Notes: generated by a model not told the origin, from the sequence alone. Positions 43,951 to 54,271 are shown, counted from the first letter of the stretch. The stretch is 64,000 nucleotides of DNA from Bostrychus sinensis (GCA_020698575.1 CM036251.1:6589788-6653787); one strand, 5' to 3'. Translations and numbers: made by a program.

Positions 43951-44704
43951 CACCCCGAAATTCCACTGCAAGCGTAAGCACCGTGCCGTGAAGCGCCGTG
44001 CCGTGAAGCGCCGTGCCGTGAAGCGCCAGCAGCCGGCGGCGCAGACCCGCGCCCACTGGAAGTGTTTTGTAACGGCATCGCAGCGCCGCGGAGCTCTGAG
44101 CAGCTGGGGGAGCATCTGTGGGAATTGCCAAATTGCGCGATAAAGGTCTCCAATAAAGACGGGAACGTGACCAAAACAATCTTCATTCACCAGAAGAAGG
44201 ACAGAAAACAACAGTTTAACTCCTCATCCATGTTGTACAAACTGAATCACTGTGACCTGAACTCGGCCTCTGGTGCGACAGGATGTGACTTGATTTAAGA
44301 ACATGTGCATGTGTATATAAAACAGATTCTATTAACAATACATTTACATGTATTGTACATTTTTACAACCACATAAGCATATATATTAATACCGTAATTA
44401 AAAGTTATGTACTCCATGTATGGCGTAGTTTTTTTTTTTTTTTTTTTTTTACATTTATTGTGAAAATACGGAAGTTCGTTCAGTATCTGGTTTGGTGCGA
44501 TTTGATCTGTGTAGATTGACGTGGACTGGGAGCGCCGTCGCATGAAAATAGAACTGGGGCGTATCTCCAGTGAAGCGCCGCGCACTCTTGCGCCAGAGCC
44601 GCGGCGCGGGCAGCGGAAACGCTCTCATTCACTAGAAAGGAAGTGTATTTGAAGCGCAGTGCACAGCGCTGTGCGGCGCTCACGCTTGCAGTGGAATTTG
44701 GGGG
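43951..44704. mobile_element. GC-rich inverted-repeat element, copy A
   Basis: The ends contain AATTCCACTGCAAGCGT and ACGCTTGCAGTGGAATT, a 17-base perfect inverted repeat, preceded by CCCGA and followed by TGGGGG. The paralogous locus at 46770-46910 reads TATTTGTTAGAAACCTC without any insert, so the element's 0.75 kb was inserted between TATTTGT and GTTAGAAA. Near the left end a 15-bp unit GTGCCGTGAAGCGCC is repeated three times (43983-44027). It is CpG-rich at both ends (GCGCCGCGGAGC, GAGCCGCGGCGCGGG), with an AT-rich centre. Several overlapping frames give repeats of LHGTA and GASRH; none is a convincing gene. I do not know the family. Confidence 0.75.
43983..44027. repeat. 15-bp unit in three tandem copies
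   Basis: GTGCCGTGAAGCGCC repeated three times without a mismatch, inside the left part of the GC-rich element. Copy B at 51503 has a single unit-like GTGCCATGTAGCGCC, so the expansion is specific to copy A. Confidence 0.9.
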
Positions 44705-44780
44705 TTAGAAACCTCCAAAACCATTAGAAGAAGTCACCTGGACATACTGTAGTTCCAATACTGAGTTTCTGAGGCCTTAA
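44705..44780 (+). repeat. Repeat T, right half
   Basis: TTAGAAACCTCCAAAACCAT then GAAGTCACCTGGACATACTG recur at 46838-46900. It is the continuation of 43800-43950. Confidence 0.65.
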
Positions 44781-45090
44781 AACTTTTGATTATACAAATC
44801 GCCGCCCACTCCAGGAAGCACTGACCAATAAACAAGCCCTCTACATCCCTATCATTCATTTATCCAAAAAAACGGTGTACAGCTCTGTTTCCACTGGTTC
44901 CTTACAACTATTATTTCATTTTGTAGTAAAATGGCATCATACAAAAAGTTTAAGGAAGTAAAGAGCTTTTTTTCCCTCTGTTTCTCTCTTTCTTTATGGT
45001 AGTAGTAAAGTAATTACTGGAAACACTATATTTTATTCACATAATGTTTTATAAGTTGTTAGAGGTGACCAAAGCATAATATATCCTTTT
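44781..45090 (+). repeat. Dispersed repeat family Z, copy 4
   Basis: Shares AAATCGCCGCCCACTCCAGG (reverse near 6270), TCATTCATTTATCCAAAAA (near 389) and GGTGACCAAAGCATAATATA (8852-type) with the other copies. A 24-base poly-T run (44429-44452) lies elsewhere, inside copy A. Non-coding. Confidence 0.6.
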
Positions 45091-45734
45091 AAAAGTTAGC
45101 CAGCTTGAACTATCAAAGTAAATTGCTGGGAAAAAAAGTACTTTAACATACAGAAGTGCAACGCAACATGATCTGAAGGCTTCTCCAAATTAACTGACTT
45201 TCCATTCAATATCTTCCTATGGCACAGAAAATAGTGCTGCCTTCAACTGATATACGCTATTAAACCAGACAACTTCAAGACAGTCCGTGAGGAGCCACTG
45301 TTTAATGTTTATATTCGATACATTCTCTTTGGAGGCCTTCACACAAGAAGACTTTCAGTTATTCATAAATCAATGTGATCATAAATATGTTATAGGACTG
45401 CGTTAGTGCTCAGGCAGGTGCGGCGCGTCTACTGCACAGAGGCTGAATATGGAGGTAAGGCAGAGATTATAATGAGCGGTGTGTCCTGCTCCGTCAGCAT
45501 CTTCTCTGAGTAAAACCAATATCTGCTCTCACCTTTTGATCACGGGTTCAAAGTCCTGTCGTATTCTCAGGTTTAGATCAGTTTCGTGTATCAGGATGAG
45601 AAGGAGGGTGTCCACCTGTTTTCGTCATAAAGTTTCTCAAAGATCTGTTCAGGACATTTGGTAGTTCTCCGATGAAACTGGGCACACACTAGAGCAGCTG
45701 TTCTCAAAAACTGCGGCACAGGTATTCTTCTGGT
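45091..45734. other. No gene seen
   Basis: Moderately complex DNA; a frame at 45479-45664 has no recognisable similarity. Confidence 0.4.
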
Positions 45735-46335
45735 GGTATGCCAGAGTCTTTTTAAGTCCTGTTTTAAAGTGAGTTTTAGTCCTGGTTTTGTACTGGTTTA
45801 GGCCTGGATTGGCCATGGTTTAGACCTAGTTTAGTCATTGATATGACCTTGTTTAGTCCTGGCTTTGCCTTGGTCTAACTCTGTTTTTGCCCTGGGTTAT
45901 CCTGGTTTAGTTGTGGTTTAGCTTTTTTGCAGTTCAAGTCCTGATTTAGTGAGTTTTAGTCCTAGTTTAGTACTGGTTTAGACCTAGTTTATTACCTGAT
46001 GTGCCCTTGTTTAGTCTTGGTTTTGTCCTGGTGTAGTCCTGGATTGGCCCTGGTTTAGACCTAGTTTAGTCCTTGATGTGTCCTTGTTTAGTCCTTTGGT
46101 CTAAATCTGTTTTTGCCCTGGGTTATCCTGATTTAGTCTTGGTTTAGTTTGATTTTCAGTCTTGGTTTAGTCATGGTTTAGACCTATTTTAGTCTTTGAT
46201 ATGTCCTTGTTTAGTTCTGTTTTTGTTCTGTTTTGGCTTAGTCCTGGTTTAGTCCTTTTGCAGTTTGAGTCCTGGTTTTTAGTACTGATTTAGTCCTGCT
46301 TTAGACCTAGTTTAGTCCTTGATGTGTGTGTTTTC
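45735..46335. repeat. TTTAGTCCTGG minisatellite with higher-order order
   Basis: About 600 bases consist of variants of an 11-base unit (TTTAGTCCTGG, TTTAGACCTAG, TTTGTCCTGG and so on). A longer arrangement, TTTAGACCTAGTTTAGTCC then TTGATGTGTCC, recurs at about 45820, 45979, 46057, 46181 and 46302. The distances are about 160, 78, 124 and 121 bases, so the higher-order repeat is irregular. It has no coding potential. Confidence 0.85.
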
Positions 46336-46744
46336 ATTTTATGCCTAGTTAGTCCTTGTGTGTTTTGTGATTGCCTGCCCCGCCCGTTTGTATATTATCC
46401 CTTTTTTATGATTTCTTAGTTTTTTTGTTTTTGTTTTTTTTTTGTTGAAGGTTATGTTGATTGGGTTTTATTTAATTTAAAGTTTTCATTTTCACAGTTG
46501 CCCCTCCTGGCAGTTTTGGATCAGTGGCAGTCATGTGTCTTCTGCTGGAGAGAGTGGGACAGTCGTTAACGCTTCTGAGGATCATTAACAAAATCTGATG
46601 ATAGCAATGGTCTGAATTAAACTGTTTGATCTGTTTTTTAAGAGACTGTTTTAATAGAAGGCAGATGAAAGGTTAAATCTCAAACCACTATTTTTGTTCA
46701 AAGAAGGTTTTTCCATTTTGACAAAGATGGCTCCCTTTACACTT
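46336..46744. other. No gene seen
   Basis: AT-rich, with long T runs near 46410-46445. Confidence 0.45.
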
Positions 46745-46912
46745 TATTTTTTTTACTTTTCCTCCAACCTCTGTGGTGTTGGTATATTCACTTATGAAGA
46801 GGTCAAGTTTCCCCAATGAAGTGAGATGTTTTATTTGTTAGAAACCTCTTTGAGACAGCCAAAACCATTAGGAGAAGTCACCTGGACATACTGTAGTTTC
46901 AATAGAAAACGA
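46745..46912 (+). repeat. Repeat T, uninterrupted copy
   Basis: ACCTCTGTGGTGTTGGTATA, GAGGTCAAGTTTCCCCAATG and TTAGAAACCTCTTTGAGACA match the two halves that flank the element at 43951-44704. It serves as an empty-site reference. Confidence 0.7.
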
Positions 46913-47476
46913 TTAACCTTTCACTCTTTCACACAAAGGGTAGTAGGTTAAACTACTCTTTCATACTACAAACAAACCAGACCGAGACCACCTCTTTTTC
47001 CTAAACCAAACCCCTTCTGTTTGGTCTGATGGTCCACTTGAGCTGTCACATTTAATAATTCAATTCCAACCAAACGTTAAAGTCCAGACAAACATTGCAG
47101 CCATGAATGTTTAATGTAAAGAATCTTTTATGTGGTGAATGTACAGCTGCTGGTTTGGATTTTATAGCTGCATCTATTAAGTTTTCAATAGAGATCAGCC
47201 TTGAAGTGACATTTCTTTTAGATTGGCACAATATGCATAAAACTGAATTGATTGAGTTATTGCCCATGTTGCTGTGGAAATGCATTTTCCACACTGAAAA
47301 ACCAATTTAATTCGGACCACACGGGTGAGTGGTTTGTCTCCTCAGCGTGTTAATTCTGTGTTCAGAGTGACATGAGTACCACATACATGAGATCTGAGCT
47401 CACAGATGTCATTACTTACAATGGCCCACGCAGACAACAGTGGGTGAAACACAGAAGAAATACTATTACTTTAGAG
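46913..47476. other. No gene seen
   Basis: Frames at 47052-47310 overlap on opposite strands. Nothing recognised. Confidence 0.45.
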
Positions 47477-47772
47477 CAGGGGTCAGCAAGATTGATTACA
47501 GTCGAGCCAAACAATTATTGGTGGCCACATGAATGGACATACAGTTCTCTGTCATGGTTTCTTAACAGATTTAAATGAACATGATCAAATGTGCGATACT
47601 TGAAGGCAACTAAAACCATGAAACCATGACAGAGAGCTGTATGACTGCAGATAGGGTCTTACAGCAGCGCATTCATTCACAGCTCCATGACGTTAAATGC
47701 TATCAAGTAATAGAAATTAATAAAAGTGGATGTCTACTATAAAGTTGATGCAGGCCAAATTGCTGGCCCCTG
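47477..47772. mobile_element. hAT non-autonomous element, 7/8 TSD
   Basis: Left end CAGGGGTCAGCAAGATTG, right end CCAAATTGCTGGCCCCTG, inverted repeats with a few differences. The flanks CTTTAGAG (47469-47476) and CTATAGAG (47773-47780) match at 7 of 8 bases. 296 bp with no transposase. Confidence 0.8.
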
Positions 47773-47904
47773 CTATAGAGTGTATCCTGCCATAAAGATT
47801 CATGGGAATGTTTTATAGTGTTTAAGATGGACAGAAAATAGTTCTCATAAATTTATAATTGCCCTATCACAGAGTACATTGTAGTATCTGGAAAAAAACA
47901 TTCA

Positions 47905-48085
47905 CTGATCATTCATTAGGGGCAATTTAGAACCATCCTTTCACCTAACGCATGTCTTTGGACAGTGGCAGGAAGAAGAGACAACCCACAGTAAAACAGA
48001 GAGGACTCCACTCAGAGACTGTGACGACCGGCGCAAGGATCGATCTCACAACCTCTTTGCTTTCTCCGCTATTCCACAGCAACAC
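47905..48085 (-). mobile_element. SINE copy, 3'-truncated body with head
   Basis: On the minus strand, a head reading GTTGCTGTGGAATAGCGGAG then GGTTGTGAGATCGATCC (box B-like) leads to the body with GTCCAAAGACATGCGTTAGG, matching 52200-52330. It is a divergent copy. There is no protein. Confidence 0.6.
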
Positions 48086-48419
48086 GTAAAATGCTTTAAA
48101 AAAGGTCAGTAAATATGGCTATTAAAAAAAAAATAACACAAATATTTCTGCAAATACAGAAGTAAACCATGGCAGCTGCAACACCTTAAGAATATATGGA
48201 GCAGAGAATCCAAGCCAGTAACCAGCGGGACTCAAAGAGCTCCTACAAAGAGAATTCTTCCAGATTTATAAGTCTCAGTGGGGAACTGGGTTTTTTTTCC
48301 ACCTCCTTGAAATTTTGCTAAAGAATAAACAGCTAAGGGTCCTTGTATTTTTATCATTTATTGAAAACTTTCCTCCAGGTACAGTGCATTCAGTACATTT
48401 TGCATTTTAAAGCTAAAAG
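48086..48419. other. No gene seen
   Basis: AT-rich DNA, nothing recognised. Confidence 0.45.
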
Positions 48420-48800
48420 TGGATAGTTGTGGTCAAGCCCCAGTCAAGTAATTTTGAGTTGAAGTGCGAGTTTGAGTCCAGAGTCAAGTTACGTAAAAAC
48501 TCTCAGTGGAGCACAGCCTACATCAAGTCAAGTCCAGGTGAACTGAAGTTGAGTGCAAGTTGAGTCAAAATAAGTGGAATTATGAGGGTTCAATTGCTAC
48601 ATTATTTAATCCTTGCACCAAAGAGCACCAAAAGGACTCTATTAGTAGTAATACATGCTGTGCTTTGAATTTTTACTAATGTATATTTCGTAATATTGCC
48701 TTGATAGTAATAGTAGATAAAGTGGTGCAGCCTTTTTTTTTGCTGAGTTGAAACTGGAGTACTCAAAATGTGTACTCAAGTAAAAGTACTGCTAATAATG
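48420..48800. repeat. GAGTCCAAGT and AAAGTACT repeats
   Basis: From 48430 to 48580 the sequence repeats GTCAAGT, GAGTCCAGAG and AAGTTGAGT units as at 21640 and 22480. Near 48760-48795 lies ACTCAAGTAAAAGTACTGC, also seen at 16660 and 42430. Non-coding. Confidence 0.5.
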
Positions 48801-48920
48801 TGTCTGTTCTGGACACTTAAAATCTCATTCACTGCTCACACTTGGTAGCGGAAAGTTTTTTTTGTAGCAGCAGCTGCCCATTTTGCACCTAAAGCCTCTC
48901 CAGCCACCAACACACACATA

Positions 48921-49520
48921 ATGCCTGGTTCACACAGCAAGATCTTAAAAATGTCGGAAGATTTTCAAAACCGGAGAGAACCCACACATGGCGATAAAAA
49001 AATCAAAGCTATCACAGGTTTGGTCCTACAGTGTGTGGCAAAGACAACACACACAAACAGATTTCACTCACAAACATTGCCAGGTCAGACGGGAAATCTG
49101 GCAAAACCTCACGAGATTACACAAACATGGCGGACGACGAAGAAGCAATTGCTGTGGTTTGTGGACTATTTCTAACAGAGAAACAACAATACAAAAAGAA
49201 AAGGTGTTGGTTAAAGGAGTGTTTTGATTTTGGATTCTCCTCCGTGCTTCCGTCATCTCGCTTTCTGATTGGCTACACGTCACATTCAACACACCAACCG
49301 CTGCGATATCGGGCCAAGACAATCCAACATGTTGAATATCCCTGATTTTAGATTGGAGCGGTCCCGACGTCCTTCCGAGCAGACCAGAGCACTCTTAACT
49401 CACCACACAGCAGGAATATTTGCTCAGATTATCTTTAGTGCCATTACGATAATTGGGGCGTCCTTAAGATTGAAGAGAATCGGGTCAAAAATCGGCATAA
49501 TTATCCTGCCATGTGCTGAA
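48921..49520 (+). mobile_element. Harbinger-like MITE with transposase start
   Basis: The left end is GCCTGGTTCACACAGCAAGA, the typical sequence of a fish Harbinger MITE. Near 49510 the sequence ATCCTGCCATGTGCTGAA looks like the decayed inverted partner. A frame starting with ATG at 49127 reads MADDEEAIAVVCGLFLTEKQ and continues with QYKKKRCWLKE, which resembles the N-terminus of a Harbinger nuclease or Myb-like protein. The right edge is approximate. Confidence 0.6.
49127..49345 (+). pseudogene. Harbinger-type ORF remnant
   Basis: About 73 residues from an ATG after a favourable AACATGG context. The first 35 residues are acidic and then basic with KKKRCWLKECFDFG, similar to the R..WW/WV...P start of Harbinger transposases. 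The catalytic DDE part is absent. It lies inside the MITE at 48921-49520, so it is a remnant of the mobile element's own gene. Confidence 0.45.
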
Positions 49521-49616
49521 GTGTCTTGCTCAGAGACACAACTACAGTATGCAATGCTGAGAGCGCGGGCCTATAACATTGTTAAACTAGAAGATACTCA
49601 ACAAATGTTAAGTATA

Positions 49617-49973
49617 CAGTGGGGCAAAAAAGTATTTAGTCAGCCACCAATTGTGCAAGTTCTCCCACTTAAAAAGATGAGAGAGGCCTGTAATTTTCAT
49701 CATAGGTAAACGTTTAACCTCTGTCATTGCCAACAAAGGGTATATAACAAAGTATTGAGATGATTTTGTTATTGACCAAATACTTATTTTCCACCATAAT
49801 TAGCAAATAAATTCTTTAAAAATCAGACAATGTGATTTTCTGGATTTTTTTTTTCTCATTTTGTCTCTCATAGTTGAGGTATACCTATGATGAAAATTAC
49901 AGGCCTCTCTCGTCTTTTTAAGTGGGAGAACTTGCACAATTGGTGGCTGACTAAATACTTTTTTGCCCCAATG
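49617..49973. mobile_element. Tc1-like non-autonomous element, long TIR
   Basis: The left end CAGTGGGGCAAAAAAGTATT then TAGTCAGCCACCAATTGTGC is repeated inverted at the right end (GCACAATTGGTGGCTGACTA then AATACTTTTTTGCCCCA). The arms run for about 85-90 bases. TA flanks both ends (49615-49616, 49974-49975), as expected for Tc1/mariner. 357 bp, no transposase. The sequence is one I recognise as frequent in fish genomes. Confidence 0.85.
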
Positions 49974-49975
49974 TA

Positions 49976-51502
49976 AGTACTACTATTAGCACTACTGTCC
50001 CAAACCTGACTCAAAGCAGGAACCCTCAAGGAGAGTGCACTAGCCACTTTGCCACCAAGTTAAATGAAGATAAAGTTTAAGAAGCACTGAGTATTTTTCT
50101 TCTGGTCTAGTTAGCAACCACAGCCTTTGCCATTGCTCCTGTCTGCTTCCAATCACCTTCAATTACCATATAAATTTTGGACTGTTTCTTTAAATTCTCA
50201 TTGTGGGATACCGCTTAACAACGATAGAAACACTTTAACAAAAACCTCACAGTATCTCAGTGTTATTCTGATGGCCCACTGCAGACTTGACACGAAGCAG
50301 AGCTAGATTTGCTGCTGATTATTTCTCCTCATTAGCGACAGTGCAGCATGTAAACAGGACGAATTATTCCTTCATCTCATTTGCCGCCCGTATATAAAGA
50401 CTTTCATGGGAATTGTGCTGTGGCTTGATTTCATTTGGCGTGAAAATACCAGACTTACGTAAGCAGCTGCCTTCATTCAATCCCTGCTTCTCTGTAAGAT
50501 ACTGATGTACAATTTTCTTTCCAGCATTTGTCAATCCAATTTACATTTCTAGGCCGTATTCCCAAATAAATCCATATAACATATATTAGCAGTAATACTC
50601 CCACTGTCTCTGGGGATAACCGTGTAGTTAAAGTGATTTAGCTCTTGAAGATTGCTTTTGATATCTTGCCCATTGCTTGTTGGACACCAAGCCAGGCTTT
50701 TAACAATTTCTCCCTGCTTATTGTGCTGTCCGTTCAATCATAAGGCGTAGTGAGGAGGAAAATAAACAGAGAAGACTTTAATAATTTCACCTACAGACAT
50801 AAAATTGTATTTCAAAGAATAAATTGGAAATGTTCCAGAGCGCTTGCAAATTTGAATTCACAAAAGCAAAATGACAATGCCAACAAATGTGTAAAATATT
50901 AATATGACCTGCTTTTGAACAATCGCTGTCCCAAAAGTCGCAGCTTTCACATCAATAGAAAGTCATTACATTTTTAAAAACATGCTAATGTGGTTAAGTT
51001 CTTTAATCTCACAGTTCTACTTCTCTATATGATGTATTTTCGGTGATGCCCAATAGCATATGAATAGGCCTTTTTGTCACGTCTTATGATGATGGAAGCT
51101 TATTTCCTATCAACAATAGCTAACCAAGATGACACCAGAGCAAATTTTATAACTTCTCTGACTTGATTAACAGCAATTAGTGCTTTCCTTTGTCACCCGT
51201 TGGTTCTGCTGAAGTCTGCATTGTTGTTCAGTCCTCTGTTGGATTTTTGTCTTTGTCTTGTTTCCATTTTATCAACAGTAAAGTCTCACTCACGTCTGAC
51301 GTAATTCCCCGTTCAGAAATAGGTACAGAGCTAGCCATAATAAGGCGTATTCTGGTGTTTCATAGCAAAACCGACAAGAATCCACCATGTTTGTTTTGCT
51401 TACAGGTCAGAGGTGCACTGCGTACGTCCCAGCCAAAGTGCCAATTTTATTAACATTTTTTGATGTTTTTACAACTGTCCAGAGCGCACAAACTGAGCAC
51501 TA
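49976..51502. other. No gene seen; candidate unique DNA
   Basis: Near 50030-50065 a SINE-head scrap (GTGCACTAGCCACTTTGCCACC, minus orientation). From 50150 to 50740 the sequence is complex with no match elsewhere in the window and could be unique DNA. Frames (50549-50737, 51190-51453) have no recognisable similarity. Confidence 0.35.
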
Positions 51503-51823
51503 ACCCCTTGAGTTCCACTGCAAGTGTGAGCACCGTGCCATGTAGCGCCAGTGACCAACGGCAGCGCAGTGCCGTAGAGCTCTGAGCAGCTGGGGGAAGC
51601 GTGTGGAGGAATGGTGAGATTACACGATAAAAGCCTTTGATAACAACAGGAGCGATACCAAAACAATATTTAATCTCAAAAGGAAGGACAGAAAATAACA
51701 GTTTAGCTTTACGGATCTCTTCCTCTTCAACTGCTGCATTCCCAGTTTGGAAAAGTTATGTTTTTGCAGAGTTGTAGTGCTTATGTATCTAATACATTTT
51801 AATGAGAAATATGCCTACATTAA

Positions 51824-51971
51824 CCCTCTCAGGCTCAAATTAAGTTTTAGCAACAGGAAAAATCTGATATTTGGGGGACATTATCATATGGGGTAGTAAT
51901 AAACAATTCTGAATTTTTTATTTTTTTTTTATTAATTAAGTAATGAGCGTTTAGCTGTTGCCTGGAGAGGG
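51824..51971. mobile_element. piggyBac-like MITE, 148 bp, TTAA TSD
   Basis: The ends CCCTCTCAGGC and GCCTGGAGAGGG are inverted repeats with one base difference in length. TTAA lies outside both (51820-51823, 51972-51975). CCC...GGG ends with a TTAA duplication are the mark of piggyBac. Non-coding. It is nested in copy B of the GC-rich element. Confidence 0.75.
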
Positions 51972-52002
51972 TTAAGTATTTTAACAAACACAAATGCATA
52001 TA

Positions 52003-52343
52003 TCATTCATTCATTCATTTTCTACCACTTATTCCTGTTAGGGGTTGCGGGTGACTGGAGCCTATCCCAGTAACTTTGGGCTGTAGGCGGGGTACACCCT
52101 GGACAGGGGCCAGCTTGTCGCAGGGCTGACAGAGACGAACACAGACAGACAACCATTCACTCTCACATTCATCCACTAGGGGCAATTTAGAGTCACCAAT
52201 TCATCTAACACATGCATGTCTTTGGACGGTGGGAGGAAGCCGGAGAGAACCCAGGGTAACACGGGGAGGCCATGCAGACTCCACCCAGAGAGTTTGTGTG
52301 ATGGTTGGTCGGCCCGGGGCTCGAACCCACGACCTCCTTGCTG
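52003..52343 (-). mobile_element. tRNA-derived SINE, near full length
   Basis: The minus strand reads a box B-like GGTTCGAGCC (plus strand 52318-52327), then the body with GGCTTCCTCCCACCG, GTCCAAAGACATGCATG and TAAATTGCCCC, and ends GAATGAATGAATGAT, a short tandem tail at 52003-52019. The box A half is missing. It is the best-preserved copy of a family that is scattered over the window (3915, 20865, 28540, 29070, 38876, 39650, 47905). It would be moved by a partner LINE; which one cannot be told here. Confidence 0.75.
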
Positions 52344-52566
52344 GGAAAATTCTCTGTGTACCGTGTAGGTTTATAACTTTGAAAATCCAGATGTTGTGCT
52401 TGTTCAGTAGGTTCAGTCTGGTTTGGTGTGATGTGATCTGTGTGGATTGACGTGAACTGGGAGTGCCGTCGCAGGAAAATGGAACAGCTGTAAATCTTTA
52501 ACAAAGTGCCGCACACTCTCACTCTACAGTCGTAGGGTATTTGGAGGCGCCTACGCTTGGAGGTCA

Positions 52567-53187
52567 CGGAAAAGAAGAGAGGCACAGATTTTGTAAGTAA
52601 GAGTATGTGAAGGGAGGAATTTCAATCTACAATGTCAGACTTACAAAACTACACAAAAAATTAGCAAAATTGATACAAAATTACTGAGTACAAGAACTTT
52701 CATGAGCACTTTCAGTACTGATGCTGATATTTCTTTTAATGCTATTGGTACAGTCTAAGTGAAGGACGTTGTGTGGTTTCTTGATAAAATCCCAGCTATA
52801 CAACCATTCTAAGAAGTGTGTAGTTTTTGAGGCTGAGAACAGTGATGTGTTCAACAACAAAAAAAAAAAGAAGAAATTAGAAATGTCAAGTGGATGTGGC
52901 AAAATGCAGCAAACATCAGAGAGATCTGACAGGAGCCGGATCACAAGGAGTTTTCCTTTAAAGCAGCTCAGAGCGCAGTATTAGGTTTGGCAGTGCTCAG
53001 ATACAGCACTGACACCACACACCATCACACACAGCACTATCTGCTCTGTTCAACTCACAGGAAAAGGCTCATCTGATGTCAATCCCTCAAAAGGATATGA
53101 GGATGTAAAGAGATTAAGCTCACAACAAGGAACAAAAAGTACGAAGCTGATGTGTCATTGTATTTTACAGTATGTGGTGCAAAATGA
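52567..53187. other. No gene seen
   Basis: AT-rich DNA; overlapping frames on both strands (52681-52984) cannot be supported. Confidence 0.45.
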
Positions 53188-53399
53188 TGCCAATACGTGG
53201 ATTTCTTATAGACAGACCAGTATTTTTGTACCTTAACATGTTTCGGCCGCTTGTTTTTCTGCGGTCTTTCTCAGAAGTGTCACATGATGTTACTGTGACG
53301 TTTCTTATCAGCTGATTTAAAAAAGTTATCTGCAATCCGACTTCTTTAGAACAGTATCCCAGGTGTGAGAAAGCAGCTAGGCCCCGTCTGAAGGCCAAG

Positions 53400-53577
53400 T
53401 CGCACCAACAAAGACGAAAACACGGACAAATTCAAAAACATGCCCACAAATCCGAAAACACAGACACAAATTCGACAACAAGCAAACACATTTGGAAACA
53501 CACAAACTTGACAACACGCAAACAAATTTGACAACATGCACCCAAATTCAAAAACACGCACACAAATCCAAAACATG
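53400..53577. repeat. About 22-bp ACACAAATTC minisatellite
   Basis: Degenerate repeats such as ACACAAATTCGACAACAAGC and ACAAATTTGACAACATGC, about 20-24 bases each, fill this block. The remaining partial unit resumes at 54272, so the Tc1-like element at 53580-54271 was inserted into the array. Confidence 0.75.
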
Positions 53578-53579
53578 TA

Positions 53580-54271
53580 CCGTATTTTCCGCACTATAAG
53601 GCGCACCTAAAAGCCTTTAATTTTCTCAAAAACCGACAGTGCGCCTTATAATCCGATGCGCCTGATATATGGATCAATGTTGGTTAATTATGGCTACCGT
53701 ATTCAGGGGGCGTCGCCGAAGTGACAGCGGTAAAAACGGTAAAGGGGAATTCCAGTCCCAGCTGTTCATGTGTGCCATAGGCGTGTTTATGGATCCTGCC
53801 GCAAAAGAACAAGGAGGTGCGGCCTTTGCTCCATCTCAGTAGAAGAGTTGCGACATTGAGGGGACAGAAAACTGAGCGCTCGAACGCTGTTCATGTAGCT
53901 TTGAACTGTGACAAATGGAGTTGGAAATACATTGTTTTCAACGAGGGTGGCGCAAATAAGAGCTACCGGTACGTACGCTACCGTATTGTGAATGCACTAA
54001 CTTGTTTTGGGAGTGAACGGAGTTGTAAGAACGCTGGTTTATATTCTATTAATAAAGTTTGACTGACTGACTTATCTGACTGTTTTATTGACATTCCCTT
54101 TAGCACAGCTCCATCTAGTGGATGCATAACGCAACCCCAGCCACTACAGTAGCTTCTATTCTATGCGCCTTATAATGCGGTGCGCCCTATATATGAAAAC
54201 AGTTTTAAAATAGGCCATTCATTGAAGGTGCACCTTATAATGCGGTGCACTCTATAGTGCGAAAAATACGG
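53580..54271. mobile_element. Tc1/mariner-like element, TA target
   Basis: The ends CCGTATTTTCCGCACTATAA and its right partner (TATAGTGCGAAAAATACGG) form an inverted repeat of about 28 bases. TA lies outside each end (53578-53579, 54272-54273). Inside, GGCGCACC/GGTGCGCC and TTATAATGCGG words recur near both ends, a subterminal repeat. An 81-residue frame (53817-54062) has no transposase motif, so the copy is non-autonomous. Confidence 0.85.

Larger units (their letters stand above)
51503..52566. mobile_element. GC-rich inverted-repeat element, copy B, nested
   Basis: The left end CCCCTTGAGTTCCACTGCAA, the GTGCCGTAGAGCTCTGAGCAGC segment near 51571 and, near 52440, GTGGATTGACGTGAACTGGG and GAGTGCCGTCGCAGG are the counterparts of copy A at 43951-44704. 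The right end (ACGCTTGGAGG near 52552) is decayed. Two later insertions lie inside: a TTAA-flanked 148-bp MITE (51824-51971) and a SINE (52003-52343). Without these two the length is close to that of copy A. Confidence 0.65.

Noticed and set aside
43817..44211. Repetitive 96-120 residue proteins on the minus strand
   Set aside because: They are readings of the 15-base triplication and of the GC-rich element in three overlapping frames.
53346..53606. Cysteine- and phenylalanine-rich secreted protein
   Set aside because: The frame is a minus-strand reading of the ACACAAATTC minisatellite.
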